Source of the DNA: a bacterium
Lineage (GTDB): Bacteria > Verrucomicrobiota > Verrucomicrobiae > JAJYAR01
DNA length: 7,006 bases
Assembly (NCBI GenBank): GCA_021779435.1
Contig: JAJYAR010000143.1
Coordinates: forward strand, 1 to 7,006
Reading direction: 5' to 3'
Under the pieces are notes generated by a model. That model searched no databases, had not been told where the DNA came from, and saw nothing but the letters and a program-made list of their open reading frames with translations. The position numbers and the translations under genes were made by a program. How positions within the stretch are numbered: position 1 is the stretch's first letter; each line of letters starts with the position of its first letter. Positions 1-4,539 of this stretch are shown in pieces.

Positions 1-627
1 CTCGACTACCGCCGCATCCGGTTCATAGCCTTGCGGCGTCGCCACATTCACATTCATCCCCAGCCGCGTCAGGGTCAACAGGAGGGAATTCGCCACGTTG
101 TTACCGTCGCCGACGAAGGCCAGCGTCAGGCCCTTTAGATCCCCAAACCGCTCCACCAGCGTCTGCGCGTCGGCCAGCGCCTGGCAGGGATGAAACCGGT
201 CGCTCAGCGCGTTCACCACCGGCGCCGAACTCCACCGCGCCAAGTCGTTGATTGTGTCTTGCGAAAACGTCCGCGCCACAATGCCCTGCGTCCACCGCTC
301 CAGGTTCCGCGCGACATCCTTCACCGGCTCGCGCGCCGCAATCGGCCCGGTAGAGGTCACCACATCGCCGCCAAGCTGCTTCACGGCAAGTTCAAAGGTC
401 ATCCGCGTCCGCAGCGACGGCTTTTCAAACAAAAGGGAAACATACCGCCCGGCCAGCGCGCCCTGATACTCCGCCGGCCGCGCCTTCACCTCGGCGGCCA
501 ACGCCAACAACGCGCGCAGTTCGTCGTGCGACAGATCCAGATCGGATGCGAGTTTGCCTGCGGCGATACCGGGAAACGCCGGTACCGGACCGTGAAAGAG
601 AACGGGACTGGGACGAACAGCTGCCAT
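1..627 (-). CDS. argF: Ornithine carbamoyltransferase, partial (3' end off the window)
   Basis: Transfers the carbamoyl group of carbamoyl phosphate to ornithine to make citrulline, a cytoplasmic step of arginine biosynthesis. The visible 209 residues cover the carbamoyl-phosphate domain and the start of the ornithine domain. The carbamoyl-phosphate loop is FEKPSLRTRMTFE (residues 67-79, core SLRTR 71-75), a known variant of STRTR. The HPCQALAD motif is at 146-153, and FVGDGNNVANS (171-181) opens the second domain. The C-terminal SMG loop and HCLPA motif lie outside the window. The FEK loop fits ordinary ornithine transcarbamylase better than the acetylornithine or succinylornithine versions. 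The first ~25 residues, before DLDLSHDELRALLALA, are an extension over most family members. An in-frame ATG at 645 would add six residues, but the predicted transcription start falls inside it, so 627 is preferred. No strong ribosome-binding site is visible. Family assignment is firm; the exact start is less so. Confidence 0.96.
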   Translation of the reverse strand, partial: MAAVRPSPVLFHGPVPAFPGIAAGKLASDLDLSHDELRALLALAAEVKARPAEYQGALAGRYVSLLFEKPSLRTRMTFELAVKQLGGDVVTSTGPIAAREPVKDVARNLERWTQGIVARTFSQDTINDLARWSSAPVVNALSDRFHPCQALADAQTLVERFGDLKGLTLAFVGDGNNVANSLLLTLTRLGMNVNVATPQGYEPDAAVVE

Positions 628-642
628 GATTAAGTATTCACT
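625..642 (-). promoter_or_regulatory. ARG-box-like operator overlapping the argF start
   Basis: The minus-strand sequence AGTGAATACTTAATCATG lies just downstream of the predicted transcription start. Its core TGAATACTTAATCA (627-640) matches 12 of 14 positions of the enterobacterial ArgR consensus TGAATWWWWATTCA, as I recall it, and 10 of 14 positions are self-complementary. A repressor bound here would cover the transcription start and first codon. Only one box is visible, whereas ArgR sites are often paired, so this is a candidate only. Confidence 0.4.
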
Positions 643-649
643 CATATGT

Positions 650-678
650 ATAATCGCACGGTCGCTTCCGCCTGTCAA
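650..678 (-). promoter_or_regulatory. Predicted sigma70 promoter of argF
   Basis: Read on the minus strand, a perfect -35 hexamer TTGACA (673-678) is followed by a 17-nt spacer and GATTAT (650-655, four of six matches to TATAAT). TGC directly precedes it, making an extended -10. The predicted start of transcription is near 643, about 16 nt before the argF ATG at 627. This makes the upstream in-frame ATG at 645 an unlikely start. The call rests on consensus match alone. Confidence 0.7.
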
Positions 679-1229
679 TGCCACAGTCATAGTGGGTAGT
701 GTCCGGCGCTGCGTTGCTGGCGCAAATGTTTGATTATTAGGCGTTTGGAATCAGTGGACTAGGAAAGAGAGAGCAGAACGAAGCGGGGAAGTCAGATGGC
801 CGGGGGCGCTGCTTTCGAGATTAGAAGGTTTGGGAGAAAGCCTTGGTCTGGGGATCGCTCGGTGCAGGCGCGGCAGCGCTTGCTGACTTGACCTGGAATA
901 CCCAAGTTGCGGGTTATTCTTACGCGCTCGGCGCAGTTTTGAAGCAGTTCCTTGTGTACCGGCTTCTCGGAGTAGCATCGGGTGACCACCACCCCAGCGT
1001 CGCGGGCGGCCTCTAGCGCCGATGAGTGAGTCGAATGACGCGCCCCAGACGATGAGTTGGCGAAGCGGAGGAAGTGGCTTGGCGAACAGCGATCCTGACT
1101 CTGAATGAGCATTGTGGATTCGGGACCAGTCCCGCAACCCGGCATGCCGTTACGTAACCGCCATGCGAGGTCTCAATGGGTACGAGCGGAACGATCGGCG
1201 AATCGAAAACGAAACCGCGGATTACCGGC
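679..1229. other. Gene-poor stretch between argF and the toxin-antitoxin operon
   Basis: No intact gene can be supported in these 551 bases. Overlapping short frames on the minus strand (751-1145) and the extension of the frame at 1013-1282 have no consistent codon pattern and look composition-driven. Base composition appears less GC-rich than the flanking genes. The part from about 679 to 870 shows nothing recognisable beyond the argF promoter at its left edge. The part from about 895 to 1210 holds faint PIN-domain-like motifs, described separately. No tRNA-like fold or IS with both ends was seen. Confidence 0.6.
895..1210 (-). pseudogene. Possible decayed PIN-domain (VapC-like) toxin remnant
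   Basis: Fragments in different minus-strand frames resemble, in order, parts of a VapC-type PIN ribonuclease. IVPLVPIE (about 1173-1198) is like the 'VVPLTPE' segment. SFDSLIGA (about 1015-1038) is like the SFWDALI signature carrying a metal-binding aspartate. After a shift of frame, ALEAARDAG followed by CYSEK..H and then VRITRNLG (901-1020) is like the 'AGC..L.SEDLQH...VRIVNPF' ending. At least one frameshift is needed after SFDSLIGA, the spacing between the first two fragments is longer than usual, and the N-terminal part is missing. Its position directly downstream of an intact toxin-antitoxin pair fits an accessory region. The resemblance is by eye and weak, and chance similarity is a real alternative. 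Confidence 0.25.
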
Positions 1230-1514
1230 TTATCGCCGTCTTGCGGCAGACCGGCGCTCTCCGGCAAGGTAATGCTGATCAAGCGCCTGACGGATCAGAG
1301 TCTTGATCACGGCCTGACGGCTGATGTTCAGTTCCTTCGCCGCGTTGTCCAGTTCCTCCAACATCGGTGACGCAAAGTCCACATTGACGCGCTGGATCGG
1401 CCCCATCATGCGGCCCGTCTTGGTGAAAAAACGCGAGACGTTCTTTCCCTCATCGGCGAGACGTGCGATGGTCTCCGCCGCCACTGGCGTTTTCTGTTTA
1501 CGGGTGCTCTTCAT
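1230..1514 (-). CDS. Ribbon-helix-helix (CopG-type) antitoxin of a BrnT-like toxin
   Basis: A 94-residue protein expected to neutralise the toxin encoded just upstream and, as a DNA-binding dimer, to repress their shared promoter. A ribbon-helix-helix fold is visible: the beta strand QRVNVDFA (41-48), helix A SPMLEELDNAAKELN (49-63), the turn residue I64, and helix B SRQAVIKTLIRQALDQHYL (65-83). The N-terminal 40 residues (TIARLADEGKNVSRFFTKTG) are polar and probably form the toxin-binding arm, a reverse of the layout in antitoxins whose toxin-binding tail is C-terminal. The C-terminus is very basic (ERRSAARRR). The ATG lies 17 nt inside the toxin frame, with GGAGGAG about 10 nt upstream, indicating translational coupling. 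Assignment as partner rests on gene order and overlap. The RHH fold is confident; the name BrnA is not used because the domain order and sequence differ from the BrnA I know. Confidence 0.85.
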   Translation of the reverse strand: MKSTRKQKTPVAAETIARLADEGKNVSRFFTKTGRMMGPIQRVNVDFASPMLEELDNAAKELNISRQAVIKTLIRQALDQHYLAGERRSAARRR

Positions 1515-1776
1515 AAAGCTGCTGCTCCTCCCTCATCGCCTTCCAGAGCGTCACGAGGTGGTAATACTCGCCTTCCTTGTCTTCCCGTACTTCAAAGATG
1601 AGCGCATACAAAGTGTCTTCAACCCAGCCGATGGCGCGGTGCTGCTCCGGCAGATCGGAGCGCCGGTCGAGGTAGTAGGGATGCGAGAAGATCTCGCGCG
1701 CCTCTTCAAAGCCGATCCCGCGCGCGGGATTCGCCCGCAACCGTTTGCTTCTCCGCTCATCGAAGTGGAACCGCAT
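1498..1776 (-). CDS. BrnT-like ribonuclease toxin
   Basis: A 92-residue protein of the usual BrnT size. Toxins of this family are RelE-fold ribonucleases that block translation. Family features visible here are the N-terminal MRFHFDERRSKRLRAN (1-16, compare F-D-xx-K), IGFEEAREIFSHPYYLD (21-37, compare HGI-F-EA), a central EQHRAIGWVEDTLYALIFEV (44-63, compare R-x-IG), and the terminal HLVTLWKAMREEQQLYEE (73-90), which replaces the common R-I-ISARKA-xxE-xxxY ending. The reading frame extends upstream to 1914, but the MRFHF start at 1776 is chosen because homology begins there, the added part lies over the permease relic, and the promoter sits just before it. The predicted transcript start is only about 8 nt ahead of the ATG, with no good ribosome-binding site, so toxin translation may be weak. 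Toxin-first order is typical of BrnT operons. Catalytic residues cannot be assigned with certainty. Confidence 0.82.
   Translation of the reverse strand: MRFHFDERRSKRLRANPARGIGFEEAREIFSHPYYLDRRSDLPEQHRAIGWVEDTLYALIFEVREDKEGEYYHLVTLWKAMREEQQLYEEHP
1525..1531 (-). promoter_or_regulatory. Ribosome-binding site of the antitoxin, inside the toxin gene
   Basis: GGAGGAG on the minus strand lies 10 nt before the antitoxin ATG at 1514 and within the last codons of the toxin gene. A strong internal site downstream of a toxin gene with a poor one fits the need to make antitoxin in excess. Confidence 0.6.
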
Positions 1777-1779
1777 TCC

Positions 1780-1796
1780 GGTATATCTGTTATACC
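1780..1796 (-). promoter_or_regulatory. Palindromic operator over the extended -10 box of the toxin-antitoxin operon
   Basis: A perfect inverted repeat, GGTATA-5 nt-TATACC, ends 3 nt before the toxin ATG. On the minus strand its first arm is part of TGGTATAAC, an extended -10 box (TGn plus TATAAC, 1789-1794, five of six matches). No good -35 is seen 17 nt upstream, which is acceptable for extended -10 promoters. A dimeric RHH antitoxin binding the palindrome would block RNA polymerase, the usual autoregulation in these operons. The role is inferred from position and symmetry. Confidence 0.6.
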
Positions 1797-1798
1797 AT

Positions 1799-2311
1799 AA
1801 TTCACGAACGCTGCTCGAGCGGATCGCGGCACTGCCCGGAGTGCTGCAAACGGGCGCTTTCTCCGATCTACCAATGAGTTCCAGTTCGAACGTCCTTCTC
1901 ACGGCCGAAGGCACGCGGCATACGGAACGGGCCGGTACGCTTTTCTGTCTTGGTGATGCGTTGGAGGCGCTGCGGGTCAGGCTGCTCGAAGGACGGCTGC
2001 TCCGTCCCGGCGACTACATCGGGGAAGCTCATATCGCCGTAATCTCGGAAGGGCTGGCGAATCGGCTGTGGCCCGGCCAGGATCCGATTGGCAGGCATGT
2101 CAAATTCGGCGCCGGCATCGCCCTGGGCCTGTGCCTATCGCTGGTAACGGCCAGACTCCTTTCGTCGTTCCTGTACGATACGAGCCCGCTGGATCCGGTG
2201 ACCTACATTCTGGTGACCGTCGTCCTGACGCTGGTGGCCGTGGGCGCGGCGGCCTTTCCGGCGCTGCGCGTGATTCAGACCGATCCCGTAACGGCGCTCC
2301 GGCTGGAATAG
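1799..2311 (+). pseudogene. Remnant of a MacB/FtsX-type ABC permease, 5'-truncated and internally deleted
   Basis: The frame begins abruptly in the periplasmic MacB-type core domain (RTLLERIAALPGVLQTGAFSD...), continues through the family landmarks LRVRLLEGRLLRPGD, HIAVISEGLANRLWPGQDPIGR and HVKFG, then at about 2100-2112 jumps straight to the C-terminal membrane part: GAGIALGLCLSLVTARLLSS, LYDTSPLDP, a hydrophobic segment and the typical ending DPVTALRLE before the stop. Intact proteins have more periplasmic domain plus membrane segments between these points, so I estimate 150-200 residues are missing in frame. The N-terminal membrane helix and all of any duplicated first half are also absent. 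No start codon with a ribosome-binding site is evident. Full-length relatives are large putative export or cell-envelope permeases, often lacking a dedicated ATPase in Acidobacteriota. The left border coincides with the toxin promoter. A residual short membrane protein cannot be excluded. Confidence 0.85.
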
Positions 2312-2334
2312 GTCCGCACACCACGCCACTCCGT

Positions 2335-2386
2335 TGTCCTTGCTCCGGAAGACCTATCCGGTATGTCCTGCCGGAGTGTCCTTGCT
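2335..2386 (+). repeat. Pair of 10-bp direct repeats upstream of the ytxH-like gene
   Basis: TGTCCTTGCT occurs at 2335-2344 and 2377-2386, start points 42 bp apart (about four helical turns), with the shorter TGTCCT again at 2364-2369. Between the copies, CCGGA and TCCGG (2345-2349, 2357-2361) form a short inverted repeat. The stretch lies in the only intergenic space (2312-2457) ahead of the downstream gene series and could be a regulator site. No convincing -35/-10 pair was found, so this is descriptive only. Confidence 0.3.
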
Positions 2387-2445
2387 ATTCTGGGATTGAG
2401 GGGGCGCGCTGGCGCTTCGAGGTTTGAGGCGGGCTCGCACCAGCT

Positions 2446-2451
2446 AGGAGG
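2446..2451 (+). promoter_or_regulatory. Ribosome-binding site of the ytxH-like gene
   Basis: AGGAGG lies 6 nt ahead of the GTG at 2458. This strong site decides the non-ATG start. Confidence 0.85.
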
Positions 2452-2457
2452 CACGAA

Positions 2458-2793
2458 GTGGCAGACGACAATAAACTTCCCTATTTCTTTCTTGGACTGG
2501 GACTGGGCCTAGTGGCGGGCGTTTTATTCGCGCCCCAGAGCGGCGAGGAGACCCGGAACTATCTCAAGGAGCGCGCCGACGACGGGCGTGAATACCTGAA
2601 GAAGCGCAGTTCGGAACTTCGCGACACCGCCAACGACGCCGTGGATCGCGGCAAGGCCGCCGTGAATGAGGCGATTGACAAAGGCAGAGCCACCGTCGTT
2701 CGCCAGCGCGATCAGGTTTCCGCGGCGGTTGAAGCCGGGAAACAGGCCTATCGCGAAGCGATGCGCGGCCCCGCGCCGACTACGGAAGGGTAA
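2458..2793 (+). CDS. YtxH-family small membrane protein
   Basis: A 111-residue protein with GTG start. Residues 8-25 (PYFFLGLGLGLVAGVLFA) form one glycine-rich membrane helix, followed at once by the family hallmark APQSGEETRNYLKER (25-39). The remainder is a highly charged helix with alternating acidic and basic residues (DRGKAAVNEAIDKGRATVV), likely a coiled coil reminiscent of LEA-type repeats, and a loose tail ending PAPTTEG. YtxH proteins are single-pass membrane proteins linked in Bacillus to general stress; their molecular role is not established. The gene is followed after 36 nt by a DUF948-like gene, a pairing also seen in Firmicutes (ytxH-ytxG), which supports both calls and suggests joint work at the membrane. 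The family call is confident; the function is not known. Confidence 0.88.
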   Translation: MADDNKLPYFFLGLGLGLVAGVLFAPQSGEETRNYLKERADDGREYLKKRSSELRDTANDAVDRGKAAVNEAIDKGRATVVRQRDQVSAAVEAGKQAYREAMRGPAPTTEG

Positions 2794-2829
2794 AGCCAAG
2801 CCACACCGCCTTTTCCCTCACTCTCCCAC

Positions 2830-3336
2830 ATGGACCAACAGACTCTGCTTATCCTAATGACGATTTTCGTCGCGCTCGCTGCTATCGGCATGTTGGTGCA
2901 GGCGGCGATGTTGATCGGCATCTATCGCATCAGCAAGGGGACACAGGAGAAGGTGTTTGCTCTACTGCCGCGGATCGAGTCGCTGGTAGAATCGACGAGC
3001 GAGGGCGTCGATCAGAGCCGGAAGCAGATTCTGGAGATCGCGGCTCGAGCCAGCGCCATCCTGGACTCGGCGCGCGAACAACTCACCAAGGTCGAGGAGA
3101 TAGTCACCGATGCCACCAGCCGGGCGCGTGTGCAGATGGACCGCATGGAACTCGTCCTCGATGACACGATGACGCGCGCCCAGGAGACCGTCGCCGCGGT
3201 CCACGAGAGCGTCATGTGGCCGGTCCGGGAGTTGCACGGCATCGCCGCCGGGGTCCGCGCGGCACTCGATTTCCTGGCGCGCGGCAGCCGGCCCAGTGTG
3301 GCGCAGGCCACCAGCGACGAGGAAATGTTCATCTAG
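2830..3336 (+). CDS. DUF948-like membrane-anchored coiled-coil protein
   Basis: A 168-residue protein with an N-terminal membrane helix at about residues 6-31 (TLLILMTIFVALAAIGMLVQ onward), then a long amphipathic helical region from about 36 to 135 in which hydrophobic residues recur at heptad-like spacing (e.g. ILEIAARASAILDSAREQLTKV). It carries the segment WPVRELHGIAAGVRAALDFL, typical of these proteins near the C-terminus. There is no enzymatic motif. The architecture resembles DUF948/YtxG proteins, with a partial resemblance to methyl-accepting-type coiled coils but without a signalling tip. It lies 36 nt after the ytxH-like gene and is probably cotranscribed with it. The ATG at 2830 lacks a good ribosome-binding site, so translation may depend on the upstream gene. 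The role is presumably structural or stress-related at the membrane; this is inference from family and context. Confidence 0.8.
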   Translation: MDQQTLLILMTIFVALAAIGMLVQAAMLIGIYRISKGTQEKVFALLPRIESLVESTSEGVDQSRKQILEIAARASAILDSAREQLTKVEEIVTDATSRARVQMDRMELVLDDTMTRAQETVAAVHESVMWPVRELHGIAAGVRAALDFLARGSRPSVAQATSDEEMFI

Positions 3337-3339
3337 GCG

Positions 3340-3366
3340 GCCGGTTCGATGTTCCGCTGAACCGGC
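3340..3366 (+). terminator. Stem-loop 3 nt after the DUF948-like stop; possible attenuating hairpin
   Basis: GCCGGTTC (3340-3347) and GAACCGGC (3359-3366) are perfect complements around an 11-nt loop. The stem begins 3 nt after the TAG stop, but no run of T follows, so it does not meet the rule for an intrinsic terminator. It may protect the 3' end of the ytxH-DUF948 message or reduce read-through into the HEAT-repeat gene. Confidence 0.4.
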
Positions 3367-3416
3367 TAGGGCCTTTCACTCATACTTCGCTCGTTCCGGC
3401 CGATCAGGTAACAGAC

Positions 3417-4478
3417 ATGCCGGAGCAACTGACACTCCGTATCGGGGCCCTGTTACGTACGTTCAGCGCCGATCCGGTCCGTACGACCGCTGCGCTGCGG
3501 GAACTCATTGCGCTGGACGAGCCGCGCGTGGTGCGCGCCGCCGTCGCTTTGCTCGACGAGGAACGGGCGGCGTGGGGTGCTCGGTCTGTCCTCGGGATGG
3601 TCGCCTCCCGCGGCTCTTTCATCCGCACGTTGATCGATCCCCGCGAGCTCTCGCTTTCCGAAGCTGTCCGCATCGCCCACGAGATCTCTCAATTCGACAC
3701 CCGTTTTCTGAGCAGCATCAGCGCCGCGGCAGCCGCTCCCGGCGCGCCGCCCGGGTCCGCCGAACGCGCCTCGCTTATCGTCGACCACCGGCAGCGCGCG
3801 GACCGCGTCGAAGCGCTATGGGAACGCAGCGGCCTGAGTACCGCTCAAGTGTTCGAACAATTCGCCCGCGACCCTCATCACCGTGTCCGGGCCAACGCGC
3901 TTCTCGGATTGCACCGCCGAGGCGACCCCCGTTCGATCCCCGGCCTCGTCGAAATGACCGAATCGCCGGATCCGCTCTTTCGCGCGGCGGCTGCGTGGGC
4001 CATGAAAGCCAGCGAAGATCCGCGCTTCCTGCCCGTCCTCGAACGCCTCTCGGCGGATTCCGGCCGCGCCGGGCTGAACGCCCGCAAGGCGCTCGAAAAA
4101 CTTAGGGCGACAGCGGCCGAACGGAAGAGGCGCCCGCCCTGGCTGGTTGCAACGGATCGGGAGAGCCTCGCCGGCGCCCGGCAGATCAAGATCGCCATCT
4201 CCGTCCAGAGCGCGGCCGGAGAGCCAGTAGCAGGGCTGCTGCTCACCCATTTTCTATGGAGCCAGGGTGGCGAAATGTTCTGGCGATTCGCCGGGCGCGA
4301 GACAGAAGCCCCGTCCCACTACGAGTTCGCCATCGAGACGGCGAACGCGAAGCCTCCCGGATCGATACAGCTTCAGATCCTCCACCCGAGTGGGTGGGGC
4401 GAGGCCAAGATTCCGATTCAAGTCCCCGACGCCGGCGAAGTCCCGCCTGAACCGGCCACCGAGCCTTCTGCCGCCTGA
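3417..4478 (+). CDS. HEAT-repeat protein with C-terminal beta domain, function unknown
   Basis: A 353-residue protein, predicted cytoplasmic, without signal peptide or membrane helix. Residues 1-95 are helical (LTLRIGALLRTFSADPVRTT..., PRVVRAAVALLDEER). Clear HEAT/PBS-type repeats occupy about 145-230: FARDPHHRVRANALLGLHRRGDPRSIPGLVEM, then SPDPLFRAAAAWAMKASEDPRFLPVLERL, then a shorter one. Residues 100-117 form an Ala/Pro/Gly-rich loop. From about 255 to 337 (IKIAISVQSAAGEPVAGLLL..., SIQLQILHPSGWGEAKIPIQV) the pattern is all beta, and the last 15 residues are a Pro/Glu/Ala tail. The frame is open from 3216, but that part overlaps the previous gene, so the ATG at 3417 is chosen, with a modest AGG about 8 nt upstream. 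HEAT repeats commonly serve as protein-binding scaffolds. No catalytic motif was recognised, and the partner is unknown. Confidence 0.78.
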   Translation: MPEQLTLRIGALLRTFSADPVRTTAALRELIALDEPRVVRAAVALLDEERAAWGARSVLGMVASRGSFIRTLIDPRELSLSEAVRIAHEISQFDTRFLSSISAAAAAPGAPPGSAERASLIVDHRQRADRVEALWERSGLSTAQVFEQFARDPHHRVRANALLGLHRRGDPRSIPGLVEMTESPDPLFRAAAAWAMKASEDPRFLPVLERLSADSGRAGLNARKALEKLRATAAERKRRPPWLVATDRESLAGARQIKIAISVQSAAGEPVAGLLLTHFLWSQGGEMFWRFAGRETEAPSHYEFAIETANAKPPGSIQLQILHPSGWGEAKIPIQVPDAGEVPPEPATEPSAA

Positions 4479-4527
4479 GTCCGGGCGGGTTCCAGCACAG
4501 CCCAGAAGGACAAGCCTCGCGAAGCCC

Positions 4528-4533
4528 TACACT
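4528..4533 (+). promoter_or_regulatory. -10-like box placed for leaderless transcription of the M1-like gene
   Basis: TACACT (five of six matches to TATAAT allowing only T-to-C at position 3 and A-to-C at position 5 as differences; strictly four of six) ends 6 nt before the GTG at 4540, so the expected transcription start is the first base of the start codon. No ribosome-binding site and no clear -35 are seen. It is a candidate by position only. Confidence 0.35.
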
Positions 4534-4539
4534 GAAGCT

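Noticed and set aside
190..633. A 147-codon plus-strand frame
   Set aside because: It is the antisense shadow of argF, whose motifs are unmistakable on the minus strand.
690..715. Possible insertion-sequence end (GGGTAGTGTCCGGCG)
   Set aside because: No matching inverted end, target duplication or transposase fragment was found in the window.
751..1145. Two overlapping minus-strand frames of 117-128 codons as real genes
   Set aside because: Neither shows a continuous domain, ribosome-binding site or codon pattern. The only resemblance (to PIN toxins) jumps between frames, so at best they are a pseudogene.
1777..1914. An upstream start for the toxin giving 138 residues
   Set aside because: The extra part lies over the permease relic and the toxin promoter, and BrnT-like proteins begin at the MRFHF position.
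3216..3416. A 67-residue N-terminal extension of the HEAT-repeat gene
   Set aside because: It overlaps the end of the DUF948-like gene, has low-complexity Arg/Gly content, and homology-like sequence begins only at the ATG at 3417.
4267..4539. A 91-residue N-terminal extension of the M1-like gene
   Set aside because: It overlaps the conserved C-terminal part of the HEAT-repeat gene, is Arg/Ser/Pro-rich as expected for an out-of-frame shadow, and would bury the signal peptide.
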